From Candidatus Pelagibacter sp. TMED196 (GTDB lineage Bacteria > Pseudomonadota > Alphaproteobacteria > Pelagibacterales > Pelagibacteraceae): DNA of 7,314 bases. Position 1 is the stretch's first letter. Each line of letters opens with the position of its first letter. The notes under the pieces were generated by a model. The model saw only the letters and a program-made list of their open reading frames with translations. It was not told where the DNA came from and searched no databases. The stretch lies in NCBI GenBank assembly GCA_002171925.1, contig NHIT01000015.1, forward strand, positions 5,818 through 13,131, given 5' to 3'. The translations under genes and the position numbers were made by a program. Below, piece after piece: positions 1 through 6,553 of the stretch.

Positions 1-902
1 TCTTTTTCCAAGTTTTTGAGCTGTGTCATTACTTCGTGTTCTAATAGAGTTTCGTCATCCTTAAACAATGATTTACATGTTTCTCCAGCTAAACTTATTA
101 GGTCGGATCTTTTCTTTTTATCTTTTTCTGAAAATGCTTTTTCTAAATCTTGTGTAAGCTCTTCTTTTATTTTTTTAGAAACCTTGCTAAGGTCTTTTTC
201 TTCAATTTTCCATTTTTCTTTTGAAGCTTTTTTTGCTAACTTTTCTATGCCCTTTATTACATTGGTAAAACTCTCGTGACCAAATTTTACAGCATCTAAC
301 ATTTCTTTTTCTGTTAAGCCAGAAGCTTCGGACTCTACCATTAAAACTGCATCTTTTGTTCCAGCAACAACTAAGTCTAGCTTAGAATTTTCCAATTCTT
401 TTTTTGTCGGGTTTAAAACATTTTTATTATCTATAAAACCAACTCTTGAGGCTGCTATAGGGCCTTTAAAAGGTAATCCTGAAATCGACAAAGCAGCTGA
501 ACAAGCTATTATTGACAGTATATCAGCTTCATTTTCATTATCATACGAGAGCACTGTAGGTAAAACTTGTACCTCATTTTTAAAATTTTCTGGAAATAAA
601 GGTCTTATTGGTCTGTCTATTAATCTTGAAATTAAAGTCTCAGACTCTGTTGGTCTTGCTTCTCTTTTAAAATACCCCCCTGGAATTTTTCCTGCTGCGT
701 AATATTTTTCTTGGTAATTTACTGAAAGAGGAAAATAATCTAAATCAGGATTAACTTTTTTTGCACCAACTACTGTCGCAATTACTACCGTTTCCCCACA
801 AGTAGCAATAATAGCTCCATCGGCTTGGCGAGCAATTTTTCCTGTTTCTAAAGTTACTTTTTTTCCGCCAAAATCTATTTCTTCTTTAAATTCTTTAAAC
901 AT
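1..902 (-). CDS. pnp: Polyribonucleotide nucleotidyltransferase (PNPase), N-terminal part, 3' end cut off
   Basis: PNPase degrades RNA 3' to 5' by phosphorolysis, releasing nucleoside diphosphates, and is a core part of mRNA turnover in the cytoplasm. The frame is open from the ATG at 902-900 to the window edge, giving 300 residues; the family is about 700 long, so the second RNase PH domain and the KH and S1 RNA-binding domains lie outside. Seen here: the first RNase PH-like domain (about residues 3-220) with [14 protein letters not shown] (27-40), [12 protein letters not shown] (75-86) and RPIRPLFP (97-104), then the start of the Lys/Glu-rich all-helical linker domain (about 235-300). The start is fixed by the preceding rpsO stop codon, which it touches with no spacer, and by a GAGG Shine-Dalgarno six bases upstream. 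The rpsO-pnp pairing is the conserved bacterial arrangement. No frameshift was found when I translated the whole stretch. Confidence 0.97.
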   Translation of the reverse strand, partial: MFKEFKEEIDFGGKKVTLETGKIARQADGAIIATCGETVVIATVVGAKKVNPDLDYFPLSVNYQEKYYAAGKIPGGYFKREARPTESETLISRLIDRPIRPLFPENFKNEVQVLPTVLSYDNENEADILSIIACSAALSISGLPFKGPIAASRVGFIDNKNVLNPTKKELENSKLDLVVAGTKDAVLMVESEASGLTEKEMLDAVKFGHESFTNVIKGIEKLAKKASKEKWKIEEKDLSKVSKKIKEELTQDLEKAFSEKDKKKRSDLISLAGETCKSLFKDDETLLEHEVMTQLKNLEK

Positions 903-1160
903 TTATTTCCTCAAATTAAGTTTTTTAATTATATCTGTATATGCTTTTGGATTACTTTTACTTAAATATTGCAGTAGCTTCTTCCTTCGATTTACAGATT
1001 TGGTTAGTCCCCTAGTTGAATGCTTGTCCTTTTTAAATTTTTTAAAATGTTCAGAAAGATTTTTTATTTTTTCGCTTAATATTCCAATTTGAACTTCTGT
1101 TGATCCTACATCATCTTTATGGGTTGCTAATAGTTTTATTATATTTTTTTTTGATTTCAT
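903..1160 (-). CDS. rpsO: 30S ribosomal protein S15
   Basis: S15 is a primary 16S rRNA-binding protein that nucleates assembly of the central domain (platform) of the 30S subunit and contributes to a bridge with the 50S subunit. The 85-residue product is slightly shorter than the usual 88-89, the difference being at the N-terminus. It carries the family signatures DDVGSTEVQ (16-24), the conserved His in LSEHF (38), KKDKHSTRGL (43-52), RRKKLLQYL (58-66) and the C-terminal LNLRK. The ATG at 1160-1158 overlaps the rbfA stop by four bases (ATGA), with no good Shine-Dalgarno ahead of it, so it probably depends on ribosomes finishing rbfA. The TAA at 905-903 abuts the pnp ATG. The usual truB gene between rbfA and rpsO is absent. 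Confidence 0.98.
   Translation of the reverse strand: MKSKKNIIKLLATHKDDVGSTEVQIGILSEKIKNLSEHFKKFKKDKHSTRGLTKSVNRRKKLLQYLSKSNPKAYTDIIKKLNLRK
906..912 (-). promoter_or_regulatory. Ribosome binding site of pnp inside the last codons of rpsO
   Basis: On the minus strand GAGGAAA precedes TAA-ATG. The GAGG core (912-909) is six bases from the pnp start codon and is formed by rpsO's penultimate Arg codon (AGG) plus the preceding base. It is the clearest Shine-Dalgarno in the window. The other starts have weak purine stretches or nothing recognisable, so pnp may be able to initiate on its own as well as by coupling to rpsO. Confidence 0.7.
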
Positions 1161-1531
1161 CTGTTTTTATTTTCTTTAATAAGTTTTTCAATTCTTTCTG
1201 CATAATCAAAAGATTTATCTTCTACAAAGTTTAAACGTGGAAGATATTTAATATCCAGTTTTTTTGATAGAGCCTTTCTAACAAGATAAGAAAACTCGGT
1301 CAATATATTTACTGTTTTTTTTGTTTCTTTACCACCAAGTGGTATAATATAGGCTCTTGCCGACTTTAAATCAGAACTCATTTTTACCTCAGTAACAGTT
1401 ACCATTTTTGTATTTAATGCTGGTATTTTAGCTTCGTTTCTTAAAAAAATTTGGCCTAGATTTTGTTTAACGAGCTCACCCACTCTTAGGTGTCTATGAT
1501 TTGGGTTGCCTTCGATGGAATTTTTAATCAT
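1157..1531 (-). CDS. rbfA: 30S ribosome-binding factor A
   Basis: RbfA is a small KH-fold protein that binds free 30S subunits and promotes late maturation of the 16S rRNA 5' region; in other bacteria it matters most at low temperature. The 124 residues are normal for the family. Recognisable parts are the N-terminal HLRVGELVKQNL helix (14-25), VTVTEVKMSSDLKSARAYI (44-62) and LPRLNFVEDKSFDYAERI (97-114), the typical conserved C-terminal end of the KH-like domain. The start ATG (1531-1529) lies inside the 3' end of infB, an overlap of eight bases, and the TGA stop overlaps the rpsO ATG. A purine-rich AGAAAGA stretch about six bases upstream may act as a weak ribosome binding site. Coupled translation from infB is likely, which ties RbfA output to IF2 and S15. 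Confidence 0.97.
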   Translation of the reverse strand: MIKNSIEGNPNHRHLRVGELVKQNLGQIFLRNEAKIPALNTKMVTVTEVKMSSDLKSARAYIIPLGGKETKKTVNILTEFSYLVRKALSKKLDIKYLPRLNFVEDKSFDYAERIEKLIKENKNR

Positions 1532-3737
1532 TTATTCGTCTTTCTATCATATCAACTTTGTAGGACTCGATCATATCTTTTTCCTTAAAATCAAGGAAGT
1601 TTTTGAACGTAATACCGCATTCAAGTCCACTTTTAACTTCTTTAGCAGCATTTTTTTCTCTAAAAATACTTGTAATTTGACCATCGTATACAATCTTTCC
1701 ATCTCTTATGATTCTAGCTTTAGAATTATTTTTAATTTCGCCTTCAGTGACTTTTGATCCAGCAACTTTTCCTGACTTTGAAAGTTTAAAAATTTTGAGT
1801 ATCTCAGCCGTGCCCTCGATTTTTTCTTTTCTCTCTGGTTCAAGTAGTCCTGAAAGGGATTTTTCTACAAATTCAATAGCTTTATAAATAACATTAAAAA
1901 ATTCTATTCTTACCTTTTGAGCTTCTGATAATTTTTTTGCTTCTTTGTTTGGTTTTACATTAAAGCCGATAACTACTGCATTTGACGCTTTTGCAAGTGA
2001 TATATCAGTTTCGTTAATCATGCCAATATCTGATAAAACAATTTTGGGACTTACTTCAGAATGATTAATTTTATTAATTGCATTTCTTAATGCTTCACTT
2101 GACCCTTGTACATCTGATTTTAAAATAATATTTAATTCATCTTTTGTTCCTTGTTTGTCAAATAATTTTGTGTTGTCTTGGGAGATTATATTTTCGTTTT
2201 CTTTAATACCCGCCTTTTCAAAATCATTTATTTTTTTTGCCTCTTCTTCATTCTCAACAACAAAGAATTCATCACCTGCTTTTGCTGATTCTTGCATACC
2301 AAGTATCTCCACCGGCATTGAAGGTTGGGCTAATTCAAGGTTTTTTCCATCATGACTTATCATGGCACGTATTTTTCCTAAAGTTTTACCGCACACAAAA
2401 TGATTTCCTCTTTTCAAAGAACCTTCTGTTACTAAAATAGTTGAAACTGGTCCTTTTCCTTTATCTATCTTAGATTCTAAAACTATCCCTCTAGCTTGAC
2501 CATCTTTTGCTGCCTTTAAATCTAAAACTTCTGCTTGTAGCAAAATTGTTTCTTTTAATTTGTCTAAATTTGTTTTCTTAGTTGCTGATACTTCCACAAA
2601 TAAAGTATCACCGCTCAAGTCTTCGGCTACTAATTCGTATCGCATAAGATCGTTCTTTATTTTACCAATATTAGAATTTGGTAAATCACATTTATTTATC
2701 GCAACGATTATTGGAACTTTTGCGGCTTTTGCATGTTGAATTGCTTCGACAGTTTGTGGTTTAACGCCGTCATCAGCAGCAACTACTAAAACAACTATGT
2801 CTGTTACTTTCGAGCCTCTTGCTCGCATTTCTGTGAATGCTGCATGACCCGGAGTATCAATAAAGGTGATTGCTTTGCCATCCGCACTTCCAACTTGATA
2901 AGCTCCTATATGTTGTGTTATTCCACCGTGCTCACCAGAAACTACATTTGTACTTCTTAAAGAGTCTAGCAAAGACGTTTTTCCATGGTCAACGTGCCCC
3001 ATGATGGTGACTATTGGCGACCTTGTAGATAAGTTTTTCCCATTATTTTTTGTGGCTTTGTTTAAAATTTTTTCAGGAACACTCTCAAAAATTGGATTGT
3101 GGCCGAACTCCTTAACAATATATTCTGAGGTATCTTTATCAATAGTATGATTTATTGTTGCTTTAACTCCCATATTCAACAAAAATTTTATTATATTTGT
3201 CGATTGTTCAGCCATTCTATTAGATAACTCTTGAATAGTAATTTGTGATGGAATTTTAACTTCTCTTATAACTTTCTTAAATTCTTTTTTCTCATCTGCA
3301 TTTAAACCAATTTTATCTTTTAGTCTTGCTCTTTTAACTGAAGCCAAGCTTCTTTGTTTAATTTCAAATTCTTCAACATTCATTGCAGTTGAAATTGTCA
3401 TCTTTGACTCTCTTTTGCTGTTAAAATTTTTATCACGGAAATTTCCTTTTTCTTTTGTTCTGTCGGTTTCATCTTTTTTATTTTTATCTGATCTAATAAA
3501 TCTTTTTGTAGCCTGCTGCTCAATAAATTTTCTATTAAAATTTCTGGTATTTTGACTGCCTTTAAAACCAGAATTTGATGAAAAATTTTTATTTGATTTA
3601 AATGAGGGTTTGGTATTTTTTTTCTTATCTACAACATAAGATTTTTTAGAAGTCTTACCATAAGTGCTGGGATTAAATTTTTTGGTAAAAGAACTTGATA
3701 TTGTTAATGTTTTTTTTTTACTTTTATCTTTTTGCAT
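1524..3737 (-). CDS. infB: Translation initiation factor IF-2
   Basis: IF2 is the GTPase that recruits formyl-Met-tRNA to the 30S subunit and drives 50S joining. Layout: a disordered Lys/Ser/Asn-rich head (1 to about 115), the IF2 N-terminal-type helical domain (about 160-212), the GTPase domain with G1 GHVDHGKT (247-254), G2 GGITQHIGA (271-279), G3 DTPGH (294-298), G4 NKCD (348-351) and G5 SATK (384-387), then domains II to IV (about 415-730) ending in the tRNA-binding beta barrel. All catalytic motifs are intact, including the His of G3. At 737 residues it is shorter than I expect for most alphaproteobacteria (often above 800), because the variable head is reduced. The ATG sits three bases after the nusA stop, with no clear Shine-Dalgarno, so translational coupling to nusA is likely. 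The ylxR gene often found between nusA and infB is absent. Codons 7-10 contain an A10 tract. Confidence 0.99.
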   Translation of the reverse strand: MQKDKSKKKTLTISSSFTKKFNPSTYGKTSKKSYVVDKKKNTKPSFKSNKNFSSNSGFKGSQNTRNFNRKFIEQQATKRFIRSDKNKKDETDRTKEKGNFRDKNFNSKRESKMTISTAMNVEEFEIKQRSLASVKRARLKDKIGLNADEKKEFKKVIREVKIPSQITIQELSNRMAEQSTNIIKFLLNMGVKATINHTIDKDTSEYIVKEFGHNPIFESVPEKILNKATKNNGKNLSTRSPIVTIMGHVDHGKTSLLDSLRSTNVVSGEHGGITQHIGAYQVGSADGKAITFIDTPGHAAFTEMRARGSKVTDIVVLVVAADDGVKPQTVEAIQHAKAAKVPIIVAINKCDLPNSNIGKIKNDLMRYELVAEDLSGDTLFVEVSATKKTNLDKLKETILLQAEVLDLKAAKDGQARGIVLESKIDKGKGPVSTILVTEGSLKRGNHFVCGKTLGKIRAMISHDGKNLELAQPSMPVEILGMQESAKAGDEFFVVENEEEAKKINDFEKAGIKENENIISQDNTKLFDKQGTKDELNIILKSDVQGSSEALRNAINKINHSEVSPKIVLSDIGMINETDISLAKASNAVVIGFNVKPNKEAKKLSEAQKVRIEFFNVIYKAIEFVEKSLSGLLEPERKEKIEGTAEILKIFKLSKSGKVAGSKVTEGEIKNNSKARIIRDGKIVYDGQITSIFREKNAAKEVKSGLECGITFKNFLDFKEKDMIESYKVDMIERRIND
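3710..3719 (-). repeat. A10 homopolymer at the 5' end of infB
   Basis: The coding strand has ten consecutive A, reading Lys-Lys-Lys plus the first base of Thr at codons 7-10 of infB. Loss of one A would create an in-frame TAA two codons after the tract. Gain of one A would lead to a TAA about a dozen codons on. It is therefore a potential replication or transcription slippage site, although such tracts are also expected by chance in AT-rich Lys-coding sequence. Confidence 0.85.
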
Positions 3738-3740
3738 ATT

Positions 3741-5294
3741 TTAATCTGCGAACACAATCTTTCTTGCGCCCATTATTAGATTATCAGCCTCTTCTTTGGT
3801 TAAATTAAATTCCTCCAAATACCCTTCAACCTTTATTCTTTTGCCTTTGATTTCATCCATACCACCAATCAGTTCATCAGAAGAAAGTTCAGCAAAATCT
3901 TTTAGTTTTTTAATATTTTTTTCGCCTAAAACAACTAACATTCCTTGGGTTATTCCCTCAAGTTTTGTTAATTCGTCTTCTACACCAAGTTTTTTCAATT
4001 TTTCTGAAATTTCATGTTTTTCTTTAACTAAATATTCTTTTCCTCTTTCAATTAATTCTTTTGCAGTTGATTCTTCTATACCTTCAATTTTTGAAAGATC
4101 ATCAACATTGGATTGTGCTATTTCTTCAATGTTTTGAAAGTTTTCAGAAACCAAGAGTTGGCCGAGTGTTTCGTCGACCTCTAACGCTTTTACTAGAAGT
4201 TCAGTTCTTTCTTTAAATTCTTTTTGTCTTCTCTCCGAGTCTTCAGCATCTGTAAGTATATCTATTTCATAATTGATAAGTTTAGATGCAAGCCTTACAT
4301 TTTGGCCTCTTCTTCCAATAGCCTTACTTAAATTTTCTTCTGATAAAATTACTTCTATTCTTTTATTTTCCTCATCAATTAAAACTTTTTGAATTTCAGC
4401 TGGTGATAAAGACTCTGCAACTAATGTTGGAAGGTCTTCTGTCCATTTAATTATATCAATTTTTTCACCTTGAAGTTCATTTACAACTGTTTGAACTCTA
4501 CTTCCTCGCATTCCTACACATGCACCTACAGGATCCAAAGATGAGTCTTTTGAGTTAACACATATTTTTGCTCTACTTCCAGGATCTCTTGATACTGACA
4601 TTATTTCAATTACGCCTTCATAAATTTCAGGGACTTCTTGAAAAAATAATCTGGCTAAAAATTGTGGGTGTGCCCGTGATAAAAAAATCTGGTGGCCTTT
4701 TGAGTCCTGTTTTACCTCAAAACAATAAGCTTTTACCCTATCGCCATTCTTAAGGACTTCTCTTTGGATTAACTCCTCTTTCCTTATAATTCCCTCGGCT
4801 CTTCCTAGATCAATAATGACATTTCCGTACTCTGTTCTTTTTATTATCCCGCTAAGAATTTGGCCTTGTTTATCTTTAAAATCTTCAAATTGTCTGTTTT
4901 TTTCTGCTTCTCTAACTTTTTGAGAAATAACTTGTTTAGCACTCTGTGCTGCTATTCTACCAAAATCAATTTGTGGCAATTCTTCGTAAATCTTATCTCC
5001 GATTTTTAGATTTTTATTTTGTTTATCTAAGCTCTCTGCTTGCTTAAGTGTAATCTGCTTAACTGGATCCTCAACATTCTCAACGATTTCTAGAACTTTT
5101 TGAATTTTTATACTTCCGTCTTCTCTATTGATTGTAGCTTCAATCGCATTTTCAAAACCGAATTTACTGTATGCAGCTCTTTGTATTGCTGTTTCCATAG
5201 AATTTAGTATTAATTCTTTATCTATGGATTTTTCGTTTGCTACAGAATCTACAATTCTTAAAAGTTCTTGTTTATCTAAGCCTCTATTTAACAT
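3741..5294 (-). CDS. nusA: Transcription termination/antitermination factor NusA
   Basis: NusA binds RNA polymerase and nascent RNA, promoting pausing and intrinsic termination, and takes part in antitermination complexes. The 517 residues show the RNAP-binding N-terminal domain (1 to about 135, with the typical IVDSVANEKSIDKE near the start), an S1 domain (about 143-207, GRAEGIIRKEEL), KH1 (about 230-295, GACVGMRGSRVQ at 257-268) and KH2 (about 300-350, AIGRRGQNVRLA at 325-336). Two C-terminal acidic helix-hairpin-helix repeats (about 365-430 and 433-513) follow; the second ends with the expected EEADNLIMGAR. The start is firm: an in-frame TAA lies 12 bases upstream. An AGG 12 bases before the ATG is a weak, distant Shine-Dalgarno. 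A strong intrinsic terminator hairpin lies immediately upstream, so expression probably relies on read-through or on a promoter in the metK 3' end. The usual upstream partner rimP is missing. The infB gene follows after three bases. Confidence 0.99.
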   Translation of the reverse strand: MLNRGLDKQELLRIVDSVANEKSIDKELILNSMETAIQRAAYSKFGFENAIEATINREDGSIKIQKVLEIVENVEDPVKQITLKQAESLDKQNKNLKIGDKIYEELPQIDFGRIAAQSAKQVISQKVREAEKNRQFEDFKDKQGQILSGIIKRTEYGNVIIDLGRAEGIIRKEELIQREVLKNGDRVKAYCFEVKQDSKGHQIFLSRAHPQFLARLFFQEVPEIYEGVIEIMSVSRDPGSRAKICVNSKDSSLDPVGACVGMRGSRVQTVVNELQGEKIDIIKWTEDLPTLVAESLSPAEIQKVLIDEENKRIEVILSEENLSKAIGRRGQNVRLASKLINYEIDILTDAEDSERRQKEFKERTELLVKALEVDETLGQLLVSENFQNIEEIAQSNVDDLSKIEGIEESTAKELIERGKEYLVKEKHEISEKLKKLGVEDELTKLEGITQGMLVVLGEKNIKKLKDFAELSSDELIGGMDEIKGKRIKVEGYLEEFNLTKEEADNLIMGARKIVFAD

Positions 5295-5309
5295 ATTTTT
5301 GTTTTACCT

Positions 5310-5335
5310 AAAAAAAAATGGGCAAAAGCCCATTT
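5310..5335 (-). terminator. Intrinsic (Rho-independent) terminator between metK and nusA
   Basis: On the minus strand AAATGGGC (5323-5316 on the far arm, 5335-5328 on the near arm) forms a perfect 8-bp stem with a TTTT loop, and a run of nine T (5318-5310) overlaps the stem foot. This is a textbook terminator for transcripts coming from lnt-metK. The T tract is on the minus side; on the plus strand only three T end the arm, so it is not a convincing bidirectional terminator. It ends 15 bases before the nusA ATG, which makes it a candidate attenuator for the downstream operon rather than just the end of metK. Confidence 0.82.
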
Positions 5336-5365
5336 GGTCTTCCAAGTGTTTTTTATTAATTTAAT

Positions 5366-6553
5366 TTAAAAATTCATTATTTTCAAGAATTTTTTTTTAA
5401 AAATAGATATTTTATCGGTCTTTTCCCATGAAAAAGAACCATCCTGCCCTGGTTTTCTTCCGAAATGTCCATATGAGGCCGTAGGTTCGTAAATGGGCCT
5501 ATTAAGATTTAACATTTCTCTAATTCCTCTAGGGCTAAGATCAAAATTATTTTTTATCAACTTTTCAACGTGTTTCTCTTTTTCTTGATCTCCATCGAAA
5601 AGATTTACATAAATGGATAATGGTCTTGAAACACCGATAGCATAAGAAAGTTGTATTTCGCATTTTTTAGCAATTTTGGATGCTACAATGTTTTTAGCAA
5701 TATACCTTGCTGCGTATGCTGCGGATCGATCAACTTTACTTGGGTCTTTTCCTGAAAAAGCTCCACCACCATGACGTGCTGCCCCACCGTATGTATCAAC
5801 AATAATTTTTCTTCCTGTTAATCCGGTATCACCGTCTGGTCCACCAATAATAAATTGTCCTGTTGGATTTACATAAAAATCTTTATCGTTTAGATTTGAT
5901 AATAATTTTTTTGGAATTGCTTTCTCTAAATATGGTCTTACAATTTCTTTGACTTGGGATTGTGTTACTTCGGGCGAATGTTGTGTAGAGATAACAACAG
6001 CAGTAACCTTTGATGGAACACCATTCTCATACTCCAAAGTTACTTGACTTTTAGAGTCTGGTTCAAGCTTGTCAGCTTTTCCGTTTTTTCTGTCAATTGC
6101 CATCAACTCTAAAATTTTATGTGAATAAAATATTGGAGCAGGCATCAAAACGTCAGTTTCGTCACATGCATAGCCAAACATTATGCCTTGGTCTCCAGCT
6201 CCTTCATCTTTATTGCCTTTGGAGTCAACACCCATTGCTATATCTGATGACTGTGAGTGTAAATTTATGTCCACATTACAATTCTTCCAATGGAATCCCT
6301 TTTGCTCATAACCAATGTCTCTGATACAGCTTCTAACTTTTTCCTCTAGATGACTTTTATTAATCTCTGGCCCTCTTGTTTCTCCTGCTAACACAACTTT
6401 GTTGGTTGTTGATAAAGTTTCGCAAGCCACTCTAGAAAAAGGATCTTTTGATAGATAACTATCGACAACCATATCAGAAATTCTGTCACAAACTTTGTCC
6501 GGGTGACCTTCAGAAACTGACTCGCTGGTAAAAAAATATTTTTTTGGATTCAT
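5366..6553 (-). CDS. metK: S-adenosylmethionine synthetase (methionine adenosyltransferase)
   Basis: MetK makes S-adenosylmethionine from methionine and ATP, releasing phosphate and pyrophosphate; it is a cytoplasmic tetramer in known cases and supplies the cell's methyl donor. The 395 residues are full length. Key motifs are GHPDK (16-20, ATP and metal site), [12 protein letters not shown] (118-129), [20 protein letters not shown] (237-256) and the phosphate-binding [16 protein letters not shown] (262-277). [16 protein letters not shown] (351-366) is the normal C-terminal block; the last dozen residues form a Lys/Phe-rich tail containing an A9 tract. The ATG shares its A with the lnt stop codon (TAATG), and no Shine-Dalgarno is visible, so it is probably translated by termination-reinitiation after lnt. 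I found no room for a dedicated leader or SAM riboswitch. The gene is followed by an intrinsic terminator, not by the trmB and rimP genes seen in many relatives. Confidence 0.99.
   Translation of the reverse strand: MNPKKYFFTSESVSEGHPDKVCDRISDMVVDSYLSKDPFSRVACETLSTTNKVVLAGETRGPEINKSHLEEKVRSCIRDIGYEQKGFHWKNCNVDINLHSQSSDIAMGVDSKGNKDEGAGDQGIMFGYACDETDVLMPAPIFYSHKILELMAIDRKNGKADKLEPDSKSQVTLEYENGVPSKVTAVVISTQHSPEVTQSQVKEIVRPYLEKAIPKKLLSNLNDKDFYVNPTGQFIIGGPDGDTGLTGRKIIVDTYGGAARHGGGAFSGKDPSKVDRSAAYAARYIAKNIVASKIAKKCEIQLSYAIGVSRPLSIYVNLFDGDQEKEKHVEKLIKNNFDLSPRGIREMLNLNRPIYEPTASYGHFGRKPGQDGSFSWEKTDKISIFKKKFLKIMNF

Noticed and set aside
16..279. Plus-strand open frame of 87 codons
   Set aside because: It lies wholly antisense to pnp, whose frame matches the PNPase family throughout; the product is Ser/Phe-rich low-complexity sequence typical of the reverse of Lys/Glu-rich genes.
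1506..1757. Plus-strand open frame spanning the infB/rbfA junction
   Set aside because: It is a reverse-strand shadow of the highly conserved infB 3' end, with no independent support.
3796..4137. Plus-strand open frame of 113 codons
   Set aside because: It is antisense to the conserved NusA C-terminal repeats, Ser/Pro/Phe-rich, and has no recognisable domain or ribosome binding site.
5295..5365. SAM riboswitch or small RNA in the metK/nusA spacer
   Set aside because: The spacer lies downstream of metK and is explained by one terminator hairpin; it is too short for a known SAM riboswitch plus terminator, and nusA is not a SAM-regulated gene.
5358..5386. TTGAAA-17-TAAATT promoter for nusA as a listed feature
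   Set aside because: The -10 matches only four of six positions and similar pairs occur often in such AT-rich DNA; it is mentioned only as a possibility in the attenuator finding.
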